A stretch of 45,904 nt of DNA. Origin: Tritrichomonas foetus (taxonomy: Eukaryota; Parabasalia; Tritrichomonadida; Tritrichomonadidae). Where the stretch lies: NCBI GenBank assembly GCA_001839685.1, contig MLAK01000750.1:1-45904 (forward strand), in the 5' to 3' direction. A model generated the notes under the pieces. That model did not search any database, was not told where the DNA came from, and saw only the letters and a list, made by a program, of their open reading frames with translations. Positions 1-9,676 of the stretch are shown here, piece by piece. A program made the translations under genes and the position numbers. The number at the start of each line of letters is the position of its first letter. The first letter of the stretch is position 1.

Positions 1-786
1 TGGTCCCACAAAATCTTTGGGGGACCATTTTGTAAACCTTTCATATAGGAGGTTTTCAAATATACTCGGCGGTGGTAAAGAATATTTGATTGTTGAAACA
101 GTTAATTTAGACCATCTCTGATAACTATCTTCATATTCTTGAAAAGAATTATAAAAATGAGGGATTGGCTCTCTAGGATATAATTGTGCCATCCACTGCT
201 TATTAGTATTCATTTGATGCTTGTATTTTACAATAGTTCTATTTGCTGTTTGTGCAGGAAAGTCTGATTCTAAATCTAGATCATCTTCACCATTTATTAA
301 TAGATCAATAAGTTTAATAGAATTGAGAGGAATTGGGGGATTAAGATCTGGTTTAAAAGATCTAAACTTTTGGGAACCTTTTACAATATGATTAGGCTTG
401 CATATATAGTACTTATACGAAATTACAGGATATGGTAAAAAAGATGAATCGAAAAAGTGTTTAACTTTTCTTTTCCATATAAAACAAGCGGCAACAAAAT
501 CCTCTTTTGTGCTGTAAGATTGAGGGAGAGGGAATTTCAAACTTTCATATTTTGATACAAGAAATTCGTCTTTGTTAGACTGATCTGTTTGAATAACTGT
601 GTTATCATCTCTATAAGTATTTGGTGATATTTGTAAGTAAAACTTATCATACAAATTTTGATCAGAATCAGAATATGTAGGAATCGATCCTAACGATGTT
701 TCTTTTGATTCATATTTATACAATGGAATAGTGTATGTAGATTCCAATCCAAGTGTAGTCATAAAAGATACATTTTGGTGTTCCAT
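1..786 (-). CDS. Unrecognised protein, N-terminal 262 residues (3' end off the window)
   Basis: Reading the minus strand from the ATG at 786-784 gives 262 codons with no stop up to the window edge, so this is a 5' fragment of a longer gene. I do not recognise the product. The N-terminus is polar with no signal peptide or membrane segment. It is rich in Tyr, Ser, Pro and Trp. Two stretches resemble each other: residues 91-121 and 212-241 share an acidic/aromatic start (EDF or EYE), a Trp about seven residues on, and an LPxP end, which suggests a ~30-residue internal repeat. It is transcribed away from the NOC2-like gene, with about 0.93 kb between their starts. Codon pattern and an open frame to the edge support a real gene; function is unknown. 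Confidence 0.7.
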   Translation of the reverse strand, partial: MEHQNVSFMTTLGLESTYTIPLYKYESKETSLGSIPTYSDSDQNLYDKFYLQISPNTYRDDNTVIQTDQSNKDEFLVSKYESLKFPLPQSYSTKEDFVAACFIWKRKVKHFFDSSFLPYPVISYKYYICKPNHIVKGSQKFRSFKPDLNPPIPLNSIKLIDLLINGEDDLDLESDFPAQTANRTIVKYKHQMNTNKQWMAQLYPREPIPHFYNSFQEYEDSYQRWSKLTVSTIKYSLPPPSIFENLLYERFTKWSPKDFVGP

Positions 787-1721
787 GGTAAACCCCTGAA
801 TTGTATCAAAGAAATTGTAGATGGTGATTTCAAAAAAATCTCACTTTTCATGGACATTTTTAATACACCATTCAATAATATTTAAAAGATAAGATAAAAT
901 CTTTGAACGATACAGTTTTCCTTTAATAAATCATTTTCTAACCTATTCCTCATTAATGAACTTACTATTCTATAACCATAGAATAATAACAATACCAGTA
1001 GATAAGAGACATATACCATCTGGTTTTAATTTCATTTTTTGACGTGAATTTATGTAATTTCGATATCATTAAATGAATCTACGACATTTAAGCAATTCAT
1101 GAGCGAATTACTTGATGAAAAGGTTGTTAATTACTCTTTTCTAAAATGATTACTTTTTTATTGTTAATAATAGTTACAATCAAAGATACCAATAGAAAAT
1201 TCGAATTAGATTTAACTTTATTATTATGAATCAACCATTCTGATAGTGAATAATTAAGAGAAATCAAAGATTATATTGTTTCCAACATGAGATTAGATTT
1301 AAAAGAAAACAAAGTTAATTCCAATTTACATTTTCTATAGGAATCAAAATGAAACTATGGTGCGATATCAGGTGACTTTTTGCTAATCAGATTATAATCA
1401 GACTCAACCTCGATATAAAAGAGAACAATCATTTTGATTCAGGGAAAGAAATAAAACTTAAATTTGAAACTCAGTGAGAATTTTGTCTGATTTAATACTC
1501 ACTTTACAGAAATATTTGATGTGAGATGAAAATTTTTTGGCGATGATCATATTTCTATCGGAAATTTTTGATAAACAGGAAAACGAATTGAATGTAAATT
1601 TGGCCGACTATGATTCATTCAAAGAAAATTTTGATCGACCTTGATGTTCTATTCAAAAAGTTTCCATTCCTTTTCTCAATTTCTTCACGAAACATCAAAA
1701 AAGAGAAAAAACTCACGATAA
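787..1721. other. Intergenic region between divergent genes
   Basis: This stretch of 935 bases lies between two divergently transcribed genes and should hold both promoters. I see no long open frame, RNA gene or clear repeat. It is AT-rich. No initiator motif as clear as the one before the Myb gene was found next to either ATG. A short stretch near 1100-1140 reads like a few residues of the neighbouring NOC2-like protein, but it is too short to call. Confidence 0.6.
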
Positions 1722-3197
1722 ATGAGCGAACTCAAACCTTTCGCCGAAGAAGAAGAATACCCTGATGAGGATGTCGAAGAAGAGGAAGAGGAAGTTGGCG
1801 AACTCGTCGTTATTGACGATGAGCTGGTCGAATCTCTTTTAGAAGGAATCGAATCCTCAAATCCGAACCAACTCGCTCAGGCAGTCGACGTAATTATTGG
1901 ATCACTCGGATACAAACATAACATCATTCTTGACGAAGATTTGGAGAAGCCACCAATTTACACAATATTACCAAAATTAATTCCAAAGCTGACAGACTTA
2001 TATAACAATAGCAAAGAAGGCTCAGTAAAGCATACAAAAGTTAACCATTTACTCGAAACTTTATCTGCCGGTGTTTTCGATTCATTCGATAAATTCAAAA
2101 AAGATATATTTCTTTTCGAAATTTACTGTAAGGGGATCTGCACGATGAAAGAATTCCTCGATGAAAAAGTTGCAAATTCTGCATTCGTAAATGCTTCAAA
2201 AGTTGGATTACAAAAAGATTCTCATCGACCGATCATCTTCAAAATGTTTGGTGAATTAGTGTCAGATCAAAACTATACTTCAAAAGTTTTAGAAATGCAA
2301 TTTTCTGAACTTATTAAATCCAACGAACAATCATCCATAGAAAACATGCTTCCTTCTATCATTGATTTTTATCTTGAACATAAAGAAGAAGTTTTACCTT
2401 TTGTTAAGAGTTTGGTCAAGCGTCTCTCTTCAGAATTGATGCACACTATGTCTCAATCTGATAAATCGATGATTTCCTGGAGAACCTTAGCAACAATTCA
2501 ACTAGTTGTAAAATATATGATTGAAACAAAAGAACAACGCTTGGTTTATCCAGTCCTTTTAATTTTGACATCATTTTTAAGACACTTCCCAATAAAGGTA
2601 TATCTTCCATTCCAGATTCGGATTGCGAATATTACTCATAACGTTTCAAAAACATTTGGAGTTTATGCACCTGTACTTTGCTGGGTAACTGATTCTATCC
2701 AATTTCTTTGTAGTGTAAATGCAAAAGGTGGTCAAAAATTCAATTGGGAAACCCAATTAACATCACCTCAACAATTGACATTCGAATTTTGCCATGGTGC
2801 GCTTGATCAACTCAAGAAAATATTCTTTGCAAATCTCCTTGGTGAATGCGAATCAATTGCTTTTCCAGAATACGTAATGCCAATCAGAAAAAGACTCGAG
2901 GCTATCGTTGCAACGAAAACACAATTATCTGGTGAAGTCAAACCACTTATTCATCAAATAGCAGATCAACAACAGAGATTGTTGAAAGTGAAAAATGAAA
3001 TTGAATGGAAGTCCAGGCAGGAGCAACTAAGCGCCTTCCAAGCAAAGGTTGATGAAGAACCAACTCCATTGAAAACAACTCTCACAAAGCAGAGCAACAT
3101 CGAAGCTGCAAAGGAGAGGATGAAGAGTATGAAGCCTAAGAAACAGGTCGACGACACAGGCGATATTGTTGAGGTCGCGACTGCTGATGATGTGTAA
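1722..3197 (+). CDS. NOC2-like nucleolar complex protein (ribosome biogenesis), divergent
   Basis: The 491-residue product starts at an ATG and has a strongly acidic N-terminus (residues 9-25, Glu/Asp runs), an all-helical middle and a basic, Lys-rich C-terminal tail. The best family clue lies around residues 275-370: a YPVLLILTSFLRHFP segment, then YLPFQIRI, then a helix pair ending APVLCWVTDSIQFL. This follows the pattern of the NOC2 family, in which Noc2 pairs with Noc1 or Noc3 to move pre-60S ribosomal particles from nucleolus to nucleoplasm. It is shorter than yeast or human NOC2 (about 700-750 residues), lacking much of the usual N-terminal extension. The stop is followed by A, giving TAAA, the trichomonad poly(A) signal. 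Family assignment is by remembered pattern, not alignment; another HEAT-like helical protein is possible. Confidence 0.68.
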   Translation: MSELKPFAEEEEYPDEDVEEEEEEVGELVVIDDELVESLLEGIESSNPNQLAQAVDVIIGSLGYKHNIILDEDLEKPPIYTILPKLIPKLTDLYNNSKEGSVKHTKVNHLLETLSAGVFDSFDKFKKDIFLFEIYCKGICTMKEFLDEKVANSAFVNASKVGLQKDSHRPIIFKMFGELVSDQNYTSKVLEMQFSELIKSNEQSSIENMLPSIIDFYLEHKEEVLPFVKSLVKRLSSELMHTMSQSDKSMISWRTLATIQLVVKYMIETKEQRLVYPVLLILTSFLRHFPIKVYLPFQIRIANITHNVSKTFGVYAPVLCWVTDSIQFLCSVNAKGGQKFNWETQLTSPQQLTFEFCHGALDQLKKIFFANLLGECESIAFPEYVMPIRKRLEAIVATKTQLSGEVKPLIHQIADQQQRLLKVKNEIEWKSRQEQLSAFQAKVDEEPTPLKTTLTKQSNIEAAKERMKSMKPKKQVDDTGDIVEVATADDV

Positions 3198-3250
3198 ACA
3201 ATATAATTTTTAATATAAAGTTAATAATAAGGAAAAATAATATTTTCTAT

Positions 3251-3318
3251 TATTTTGATTTGTATTTCCTATTTTGATTTGTATTTCCTATTTTGATTTG
3301 TATTTCTTACTTTGATTG
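3251..3318 (+). repeat. 19-nt T-rich tandem repeat, about 3.5 copies
   Basis: The unit TATTTTGATTTGTATTTCC occurs at 3251-3269, 3270-3288 and 3289-3307 (last base changed), followed by a partial fourth copy. It begins 53 nt after the NOC2-like stop codon and would lie in or next to the 3' UTR. Confidence 0.9.
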
Positions 3319-3952
3319 TTGTTTTATTTGAATGGGGTTGAAAATGACGAAATATTATCAAAAAAATTAGTGATATTACCTATTTCATCTTTTCTTTATT
3401 ATTTTTGAGAATTAGCAATTATTTTATTCTGGACATCACTGATTTTGATCACTATATAAAAATGCATATTTCAAATGTGATATTTTTGATTTCATCAAGT
3501 TTTATAAGTTCTCATATTAAAGAAGTACTAATAGACCAGATGACAGAAGTAATATCTCCTAACTTCCATGTAAATCATCTTTTTGGAAAAATTAGTTTCT
3601 AATTCATTTATATCATGAATTGACAAATCAAAATATCAAAAATATATATTAAGTTCATCTTGTTCTCAAATGGATCAGAATAGGCAAAAAATTACCGAGA
3701 GCACGTTATAATTTCTTGAGTTTTTATTTGAGTATTTTTTATGATTACACCATTTTATGAAAATTTGAATGATTATACAATTTTGAGAAAGATCCCGTTA
3801 AAAAAGTATGGTCGTAACTTTTTTCCTTCCTCTCTTAGAAGGTCAATAGTGGGAGTAATGAAATATCATTTGACTATTTTTTCACAACACTCTACTCATG
3901 AACAGAAAATGGTTTTTTTATTTTTTCGTTCTGAAATTTTCAATTTATAAAA

Positions 3953-3990
3953 AGCCATCTCCACATAATGTCGATATTTCTGAGATGGCT
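3953..3990. repeat. 9-bp perfect hairpin
   Basis: AGCCATCTC at 3953-3961 pairs with GAGATGGCT at 3982-3990 across a 20-nt loop. No T-run follows that would make it a classical terminator, and no function is apparent. Confidence 0.5.
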
Positions 3991-4855
3991 CACAAAAGAA
4001 AGAGTCATAATAAAAGTGTCTGAAAGAAACTATTTCAATTATAAAATATTCATTTAAAGTGACTTAGTTGAACAATGGCCTAATAAGAAGCCAACCCTTG
4101 TTTATGAGACGAAACATCAACATTTTATTTCTGAGAAATGAGCACTTTTATGAATTATTGTTTCAATATTTGAAAATGATTATAAATTCACTGATCTGTG
4201 TTAAAGATTTCAAAACATTATGTTACTGAAAACATATTTAAAAAAATTCAATGAAATTTGCGATATTTAAATAGTTGGCATATCGTCACTTTTTATGAAC
4301 GATAGTCAGCCGATTTGACATTCCATGAATTAAAATTTTCAATGTCAGACCAACCGATAATATTTTTTTTGAGAGAAAAAGTTTTTTCCATTAAGTTTTG
4401 AAATAATTTTCTTTCGTTCTATTCTCGAAAATTCAATAAACAATTCAATAATAAATTGAATGCATCTTATTAAAAAAAATATTCCGCTGATAGAAATTAA
4501 CTCAACCATCTCTTCTCAGAGCTATAGTTGTTCTGTATTGGATCTAAAATCATGACAATTGGTCTCGTAGATTTATAGGGCAGGAACAACATTCTTTCTG
4601 ATCTAAATTCGAGTTTCAAAATAAAAGTGATCGAATTTATTAAAACATTCAAATTATCTTAGTATCATTTAATTCAATATTTAATAGATTTCCCAATATT
4701 TAATTATTCAAAAAATTAAGAATGTTCCAGCCTGGCAAAAATTTCAGAGGATTTTATCCTTACATTTCATTCAAATAAAATCAGATAATTTAATTTTTTC
4801 AATTAACACCAAAGAAAAGTCGAGATAAAATTCTTAAAAAATATAAATTAAAGAG

Positions 4856-4865
4856 TCACTTCATT
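4856..4865 (+). promoter_or_regulatory. Candidate initiator (Inr) of the Myb gene
   Basis: TCACTTCATT lies 27 nt upstream of the Myb ATG (counted from its A). It matches the trichomonad initiator pattern TCA(C/T)(T/A), whose A is usually the transcription start. It would give the short 5' leader typical of these organisms. The match is by eye. Confidence 0.5.
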
Positions 4866-4884
4866 TTCATTCATCTCAGCTCTT

Positions 4885-5736
4885 ATGTCTGTATCACCAG
4901 TCGAAAAAAAGGCACACCCAAGATCTAAGTTTACACCAGAAGAAGATGAAGTCCTTAAATCCCTCGTCACGCGCCTCGGAACAAATGATTGGCAAACAAT
5001 TTCCCATCAGATGGGAGGCCGCAATGCAAGACAATGCCGCGACAGGTGGCAAAACTACCTTTGTCCAGATGTAGTAAATGGTCCCTGGTCAGACGAGGAA
5101 GAAGAGCTTCTCGTTCAGAAATTCCAAGAATTGGGCCCATCATGGAAGCAAATTGCTTCCTTTTTCCCAACAAGAACAGACATCAACATCAAAAGCAGGT
5201 GGCACCTTCGAGAAAGGCGCATCAAAAAAGAAGAGCTTCAGAAAAAGAAAGCCCTACTCAAACAGCCGTATAGAAGAGCCATCCAAACAGTACAACCACA
5301 ATATCCTGCTTTACTTAATCAACAGCTTCCACAAATGCAACAAATTCCCCAGTATCCACAATATTCACAACCAATGATGAATCAACAGATGCCACAACAG
5401 ATTTCTCATAATTACACACAAATGGCTCATACACCTATGATGATTTCACAATCTCAACCTGCTGTACAAATCAATCAAACTTTCTCATTAACAAACACAC
5501 AAAATGAAACAATAATTCCTGCTTCAACCGCAAAAGGAACAGTTCAAGGCTCTGTTATTAATACAGAGCCTCTTCCATTTTTTTCCGCGGAAGTTCAGGC
5601 TAATGAGAGAGTTGATGAAATAAACTTCGCAATTTCAGATGATGCATTTGACACAATGGGAGAAGATTGCTGGAATTCACTTTTGCTGAACGATGAAGTT
5701 AGTTCATTCGAAAGCTCCTTTGAAAATTGGTTTTGA
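4885..5736 (+). CDS. Myb R2R3 DNA-binding transcription factor, Gln-rich
   Basis: The 283-residue product carries two adjacent Myb repeats at residues 13-112. Repeat one has the aromatic triad F16, W36, W55 (first Trp replaced by Phe). Repeat two has W68, W87, W106. Spacing is 18-19 residues as in R2R3 Myb proteins, and the recognition helices NARQCRDRW and DINIKSRW are intact. A basic stretch follows (RERRIKKEELQKKK), a likely nuclear localisation signal. Residues about 135-200 are rich in Gln, Pro and Met, and the C-terminus is acidic and aromatic, resembling an activation domain. Trichomonads have expanded Myb families that control genes such as those for adhesins; the targets of this one cannot be read from sequence. 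It is convergent with the phosphatase gene. Confidence 0.93.
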   Translation: MSVSPVEKKAHPRSKFTPEEDEVLKSLVTRLGTNDWQTISHQMGGRNARQCRDRWQNYLCPDVVNGPWSDEEEELLVQKFQELGPSWKQIASFFPTRTDINIKSRWHLRERRIKKEELQKKKALLKQPYRRAIQTVQPQYPALLNQQLPQMQQIPQYPQYSQPMMNQQMPQQISHNYTQMAHTPMMISQSQPAVQINQTFSLTNTQNETIIPASTAKGTVQGSVINTEPLPFFSAEVQANERVDEINFAISDDAFDTMGEDCWNSLLLNDEVSSFESSFENWF

Positions 5737-6202
5737 GTCATTGTGTATGTAAATTTTCCTCAAATTCTCATGGTTATTAGAAATTATCATGGAATTAATA
5801 AATTTGTTTTGAATCGATTTTCTTTTTCTTCTCCTTTTTCTATATGTATTTTTTTTTACACAATATTAATTTAACGAGAGTTTTGCTATAATTTTTATTT
5901 TTTTACCATTGAGAGTTAAAAAAGAACTAAAATCCTTATTATTCATTTTTTACAAAAGACTTTTCATTAATTTTATTGCATAAAAACATAATATCCTAGT
6001 TCCTATTTTCTAAACTATGAATTATCGAATAATTCTTCATATATTAATTATTCTATTTGTTTATCAAGCATATAAATGTGAAGTAATGCCTAAAACTTAG
6101 ATGATTATAGTGAATGAAAAAGAATAAAATAAAGATATGACTTTATTTGTTAGGAATTTATTATTAAGAAGTAATAAATGAGTCTTTTAGTGCAATTTGA
6201 TT
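5737..6202. other. Convergent intergenic region (two 3' ends)
   Basis: These 466 bases separate the stop codons of the plus-strand Myb gene and the minus-strand phosphatase gene, so they hold two 3' UTRs and no promoter is expected. The half next to the Myb gene has long pyrimidine/T runs (about 5818-5860). Nothing else was recognised. Confidence 0.6.
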
Positions 6203-7093
6203 TCACACAGATGAATACTGTTTCGTTTCTTCATCATACATGAATTGTTTGAATGTATAATTTCCACCTTCATCAATGAATAAAACAGCACCTTTGTTTT
6301 TCACACCATAGCATGGTGCTGAAAACAGAGTCACAAAGTTAACTTCTTCTCCAAAAGGATAAATGTAACCTTCCATTGCAACTTCATGGCCTCGAATGAT
6401 TCCAGTAATATTTGCTCTTTCAAAAAATTCTTTCACAATTGGTTCACCGAAGGCACAACCTCCTCCTCTTTTCCCATTTCCCCAGTCTTCAAGTCCTTTC
6501 TGAGGATCAGCCCAACAGATATCATACATTGCATCTTGATTTGTTAGGATAAATGGTCGCCTTATCTCTCGAATAGAATCAACAGTTCGAACTGCTGGTC
6601 CAAGTCCACCATGGATACCTAAAATTGTATTATTGATTAGGACTCCCATAGGCAATGCTTCAAAGACATTATTGAAGAAATTAAGTAAGGTTGCATTTTT
6701 ATATTTTTTAATAATTTCATCTCTGAATTGATATTGCGCAGAAACATTCACATCTTCATGGTTTCCACGAATCATGATAAAATCATCTTTTAGTTTTATC
6801 TTCATTGCAAGTAACAAAGTTATTGTTCCAACAGAGTCGTTCCCTCGATCAACGTAATCACCAAGGAAAACATATTTATGATTTTCTGGTGCACCAAAGT
6901 TTTTGAATATATGAATGACACCATCTAATTGTGCATGAACATCTCCAACCACTATCACAGGACCATTTACCTCAATAACTGTTGGCTCAGTTAATAAAAT
7001 ATTGGACGAAGTTTCACAAATCCACTTTACATCATCAAAGGGAAGAACTTCATGATTATAAATTCGTTGTATGTAACTATCATCTGCTTTCAT
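6203..7093 (-). CDS. PPP-family serine/threonine protein phosphatase catalytic subunit
   Basis: The 296-residue product is essentially the bare catalytic core of the PP1/PP2A/PP4/PP6 superfamily. All metal-ligand motifs are present: GDVH (D51, H53), GDYVDRG (D79), RGNHE (N111, H112), HGGL (H161) and RGHE (H236). The order and spacing match the family, so an active dinuclear-metal phosphoesterase is expected. Several normally conserved positions differ. GDxHG is GDVHA, WSDP is WADP, and SAPNYC near the C-terminus is SAPCYG, so the Cys that follows the Tyr in PP1 and PP2A is Gly. The C-terminus lacks the PP2A-type tail. It may be a lineage-specific PP1- or PP2A-like paralogue. A second ATG 7 nt further upstream is out of frame. 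Its promoter region is hemmed in by a candidate inserted element that begins 38 bp upstream. Confidence 0.95.
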   Translation of the reverse strand: MKADDSYIQRIYNHEVLPFDDVKWICETSSNILLTEPTVIEVNGPVIVVGDVHAQLDGVIHIFKNFGAPENHKYVFLGDYVDRGNDSVGTITLLLAMKIKLKDDFIMIRGNHEDVNVSAQYQFRDEIIKKYKNATLLNFFNNVFEALPMGVLINNTILGIHGGLGPAVRTVDSIREIRRPFILTNQDAMYDICWADPQKGLEDWGNGKRGGGCAFGEPIVKEFFERANITGIIRGHEVAMEGYIYPFGEEVNFVTLFSAPCYGVKNKGAVLFIDEGGNYTFKQFMYDEETKQYSSV

Positions 7094-7131
7094 CCGACAT
7101 GATTTCGTAGGATTGCAAAAATTGATACAAT

Positions 7132-7871
7132 TTAAGGGGGTTGTCTGTCAAATTTATTCTATCGTCATATGTATTAAAAATAAGAAATAAAAGGAAGATA
7201 GAAGTGTACAACCAAACTTTCACCAACAAATCGTTCCCAAATTCGGATATCTTCTTATATANCAGAGGGTAAAATAATTAAACAACACTTCGAGTATATC
7301 ANTCTNGGAAGATTTTAAAAATGAAAGTAGAAAAGCNCAAAAAAGAAGGGAAGAGACAAAGAAAAAAGACAAAGTAAGAAGCTAAAACAGAACTATTGCA
7401 TACAAATATTTAGAAATAAACAATATTTTTATGAGATAAATTAATCGAATTTTTGAAATTTCTTTTATGTTGACTTTTTCTGATACACATCAATTTGAAA
7501 GGATATGTTATATGATTATTTCATGGCGTTTACTGAATTTAAATGGTTGTGGCGATTATTTTTAAAATTGAAATTTTAAAAGAAAAATAACTCCGTGAGT
7601 ATTGGGCCAAATGTTTTGACATCCATACAAACATTAATTACATTGGAAATACTAAAACGAAATAGAGCCGAAAATGAAGATTTATCGATTTGAGGAAATT
7701 TGAAAAATTAATTTTCAGCTGTAAAATTTGGATCGACTCGGTAAATAAGTATATAAAAGCTTGGTTCGTAGTGAGTTATTCTGCAAGAGATCAGCGCAGA
7801 GGTCTTCTCCGTTTTTTTGATAATAAGGATTTTATGCGCACTTTTTTTTGGCGGTTAGACAACCCCCTTAA
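7132..7871. mobile_element. Candidate non-autonomous DNA transposon (MITE-like) with TTAA ends
   Basis: TTAAGGGGGTTGTCT at 7132-7146 is repeated as its exact reverse complement at 7857-7871. The 15-bp termini begin and end in TTAA, so a 732-bp body (7136-7867) with 11-bp inverted ends GGGGGTTGTCT could be flanked by a TTAA target duplication, the signature of piggyBac-type insertion. The C/G runs stand out in AT-rich DNA. Four of the window's six ambiguous bases lie inside, as expected if reads from several genomic copies were merged. No transposase is encoded. The 75-codon frame at its right end crosses the terminus and is not convincing. Chance pairing of two distant 15-mers is unlikely, but only one copy is visible here. 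Confidence 0.45.
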
Positions 7872-9650
7872 GGACATAGTTTGGCAAGAGATGGTTATAT
7901 TTATTCGAGAGGAATAGGTTGTTTAGCGATATCTTCGGGGAAAATTTATGAAATCAATTGCTTACGTTTTTTAAAGAATATATAGAAGTAGTTAATAAAT
8001 AAGAAAACACTATAATAATTGATTCCGCTTTTATCCCACACTTTTAGCTTTAAAGTTTGTGGTTAATCAAAACTTTTTGAGAATATTCACAATTTGTAAA
8101 ATAATTAACAGAATAATTGATTAACTTTAAAATGGAATTATCTTTTTATTTTATATATATTATATTATTAAAAGTTGATATTATTATCTATATTTGATAT
8201 AATATACGTGATATTGTTATCAACATATTATATTGGAGCACAAAAGGGATTCCAAAAAAAAGAAGATAATTATAGAAAAAAATTACATGAATTCAAATTA
8301 AAATATGTTATTAAAGATTGTCAATGATGATTTACACGGGATTCACGAATGACATGCCCCACTTTGGACAGAAGCGAAATTAATTGGAAAATGAATTTAA
8401 ATAGAAAAATAAAGCTGTCAAAATTAAATAATTCAAAAGTTAATCTTTTTGAAATATTCAGAAAATAGAATTCAAATAAATAATTTTTATCATTCATCAA
8501 ATAGCTTCGAATATAGAAAATCAATGAGAAAATTAATTAAAAACCATTAGGCATGAAGTCATCGCTTTATAAATCCAATCCCTACATCCTGAATCAACCA
8601 TCAAATGAAATAATTATTTGATCGACTAAATTTATTTTTTTCATATTTTCCTCAGAATTAAATCATTTTATATCTTACATTTTATATATTAAATCATTTA
8701 ATGATTTTTAGAAAGAAAGATAATGGCTATATAAATATAAATTGAATGAAATTTAAATATAACTAAATTTAATTTGATTGAAATTATTTATACTATTATT
8801 TTACATCTCGCTAAGCTATTAACAAATAATATAATATATCATAATACAATATTATCACTTTGTTTATTAGATATCAAAAGATATTTAAAATATAAATTTT
8901 CTGATGATAACTTTTTCAGAAAATGATTATTTTTAATTTGTGAGGCCACAAAAATGGACTGTTTAAAACATCTTTATCCAATTTATTTTCTGCATATAAT
9001 AATAAATAAATTTATTTACCCATTAGAATACAAATATAAATACATAGCAACAATATAAGAATTATTTATATCTTCCAGTTGGGGATACTTAAACAACNAA
9101 TTTTAAAAAATTTATTCCGGCATAATCGTCATCTATCAAAAATCGTTAGTAGGCAATTTAAATCATTCATATGGATATCTACAACTTGACGTCGAGCTTT
9201 CTCAGCCACGAAAAAATAATTGATGATGGAATCTTCATTTCTCATGATGATAACATTTAACTGATATTTCAGATTTACCATCTATAATACAACTATAAAA
9301 TCAAATATAAGGCAACGAACAGGTTTTTAGGATTTCATTTTTCTAATTAATTGGGATATTTGACCATCCAAGGAGAAATTAAGGCCAAAATATAAATATA
9401 ACCATCTCTTGCTAAACTATGACATTTCAAGGTACTCAAGAAATCGTTTCGTCATTTAGATTGTTGACACGAACGACCAAATAACAAACGTATGACTAGA
9501 GACACATTTTCTTCTCTTTGGCATTGAGTAAAAGTTTCTCATTTACACTAGCAGATTAATTTTCATTACTTTGCGTTATCCGGAAGGATAGATGATGAAA
9601 AGGAAATTTATAGATGTAGATATCGTTGTTAATTGAGAATTAATTTTCAA

Positions 9651-9670
9651 TTAAATGTGGTTACATTTAA
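9651..9670 (+). promoter_or_regulatory. Hairpin directly upstream of the TBC-like start codon
   Basis: TTAAATGT at 9651-9658 and ACATTTAA at 9663-9670 form a perfect 8-bp stem with a 4-nt GGTT loop, ending 6 nt before the ATG at 9677. It could be a DNA operator palindrome or an mRNA leader hairpin. Low GC makes it weak as RNA. Confidence 0.35.
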
Positions 9671-9676
9671 CTTTTT

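Larger units (their letters stand above)
3198..4884. other. Intergenic region with a small T-rich tandem repeat and a hairpin
   Basis: This stretch of 1687 bases separates the NOC2-like and Myb genes. It contains a 19-nt T-rich tandem repeat just after the NOC2 stop and a 9-bp hairpin (3953-3961 pairing with 3982-3990). Two open frames of 65 and 69 codons occur but lack convincing composition. No tRNA or other RNA gene was recognised. Confidence 0.6.
7094..9676. other. Long gene-poor region holding a candidate TTAA element
   Basis: About 2.6 kb without a supportable gene. It contains a terminal-inverted-repeat candidate at 7132-7871, very AT-rich DNA at 8120-8240 with imperfect inverted repeats, and five ambiguous bases (7262, 7302, 7306, 7337, 9098). 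The short open frames here, 75 codons or fewer, are scattered and lack family resemblance. It ends in a hairpin directly before the next ATG. Confidence 0.6.

Noticed and set aside
1..27. A hairpin (TGGTCCC pairing with GGGACCA) at the very start of the window
   Set aside because: It lies inside an open coding frame and a 7-bp stem there is compatible with chance or a contig-end effect.
1080..1150. A short frame reading FMSELLDEKVVNYSF, resembling TMKEFLDEKVANSAF of the adjacent NOC2-like protein, as if a pseudogene copy
   Set aside because: Similarity covers only about 16 residues and does not continue on either side; chance in similar AT-rich sequence cannot be excluded.
3405..3950. Two open frames of 65 and 69 codons (3405-3602 and 3741-3950)
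   Set aside because: The first starts at TTG; neither has recognisable domains or coding-like composition, and both sit in the 3' flank of the NOC2-like gene.
7690..7917. A 75-codon frame across the right end of the candidate TTAA element
   Set aside because: It crosses the element boundary, starts at a non-ATG codon and resembles no known protein.
8321..8524. A 67-codon minus-strand frame
   Set aside because: Phe/Ile/Leu-rich translation of AT-rich DNA with no other support.
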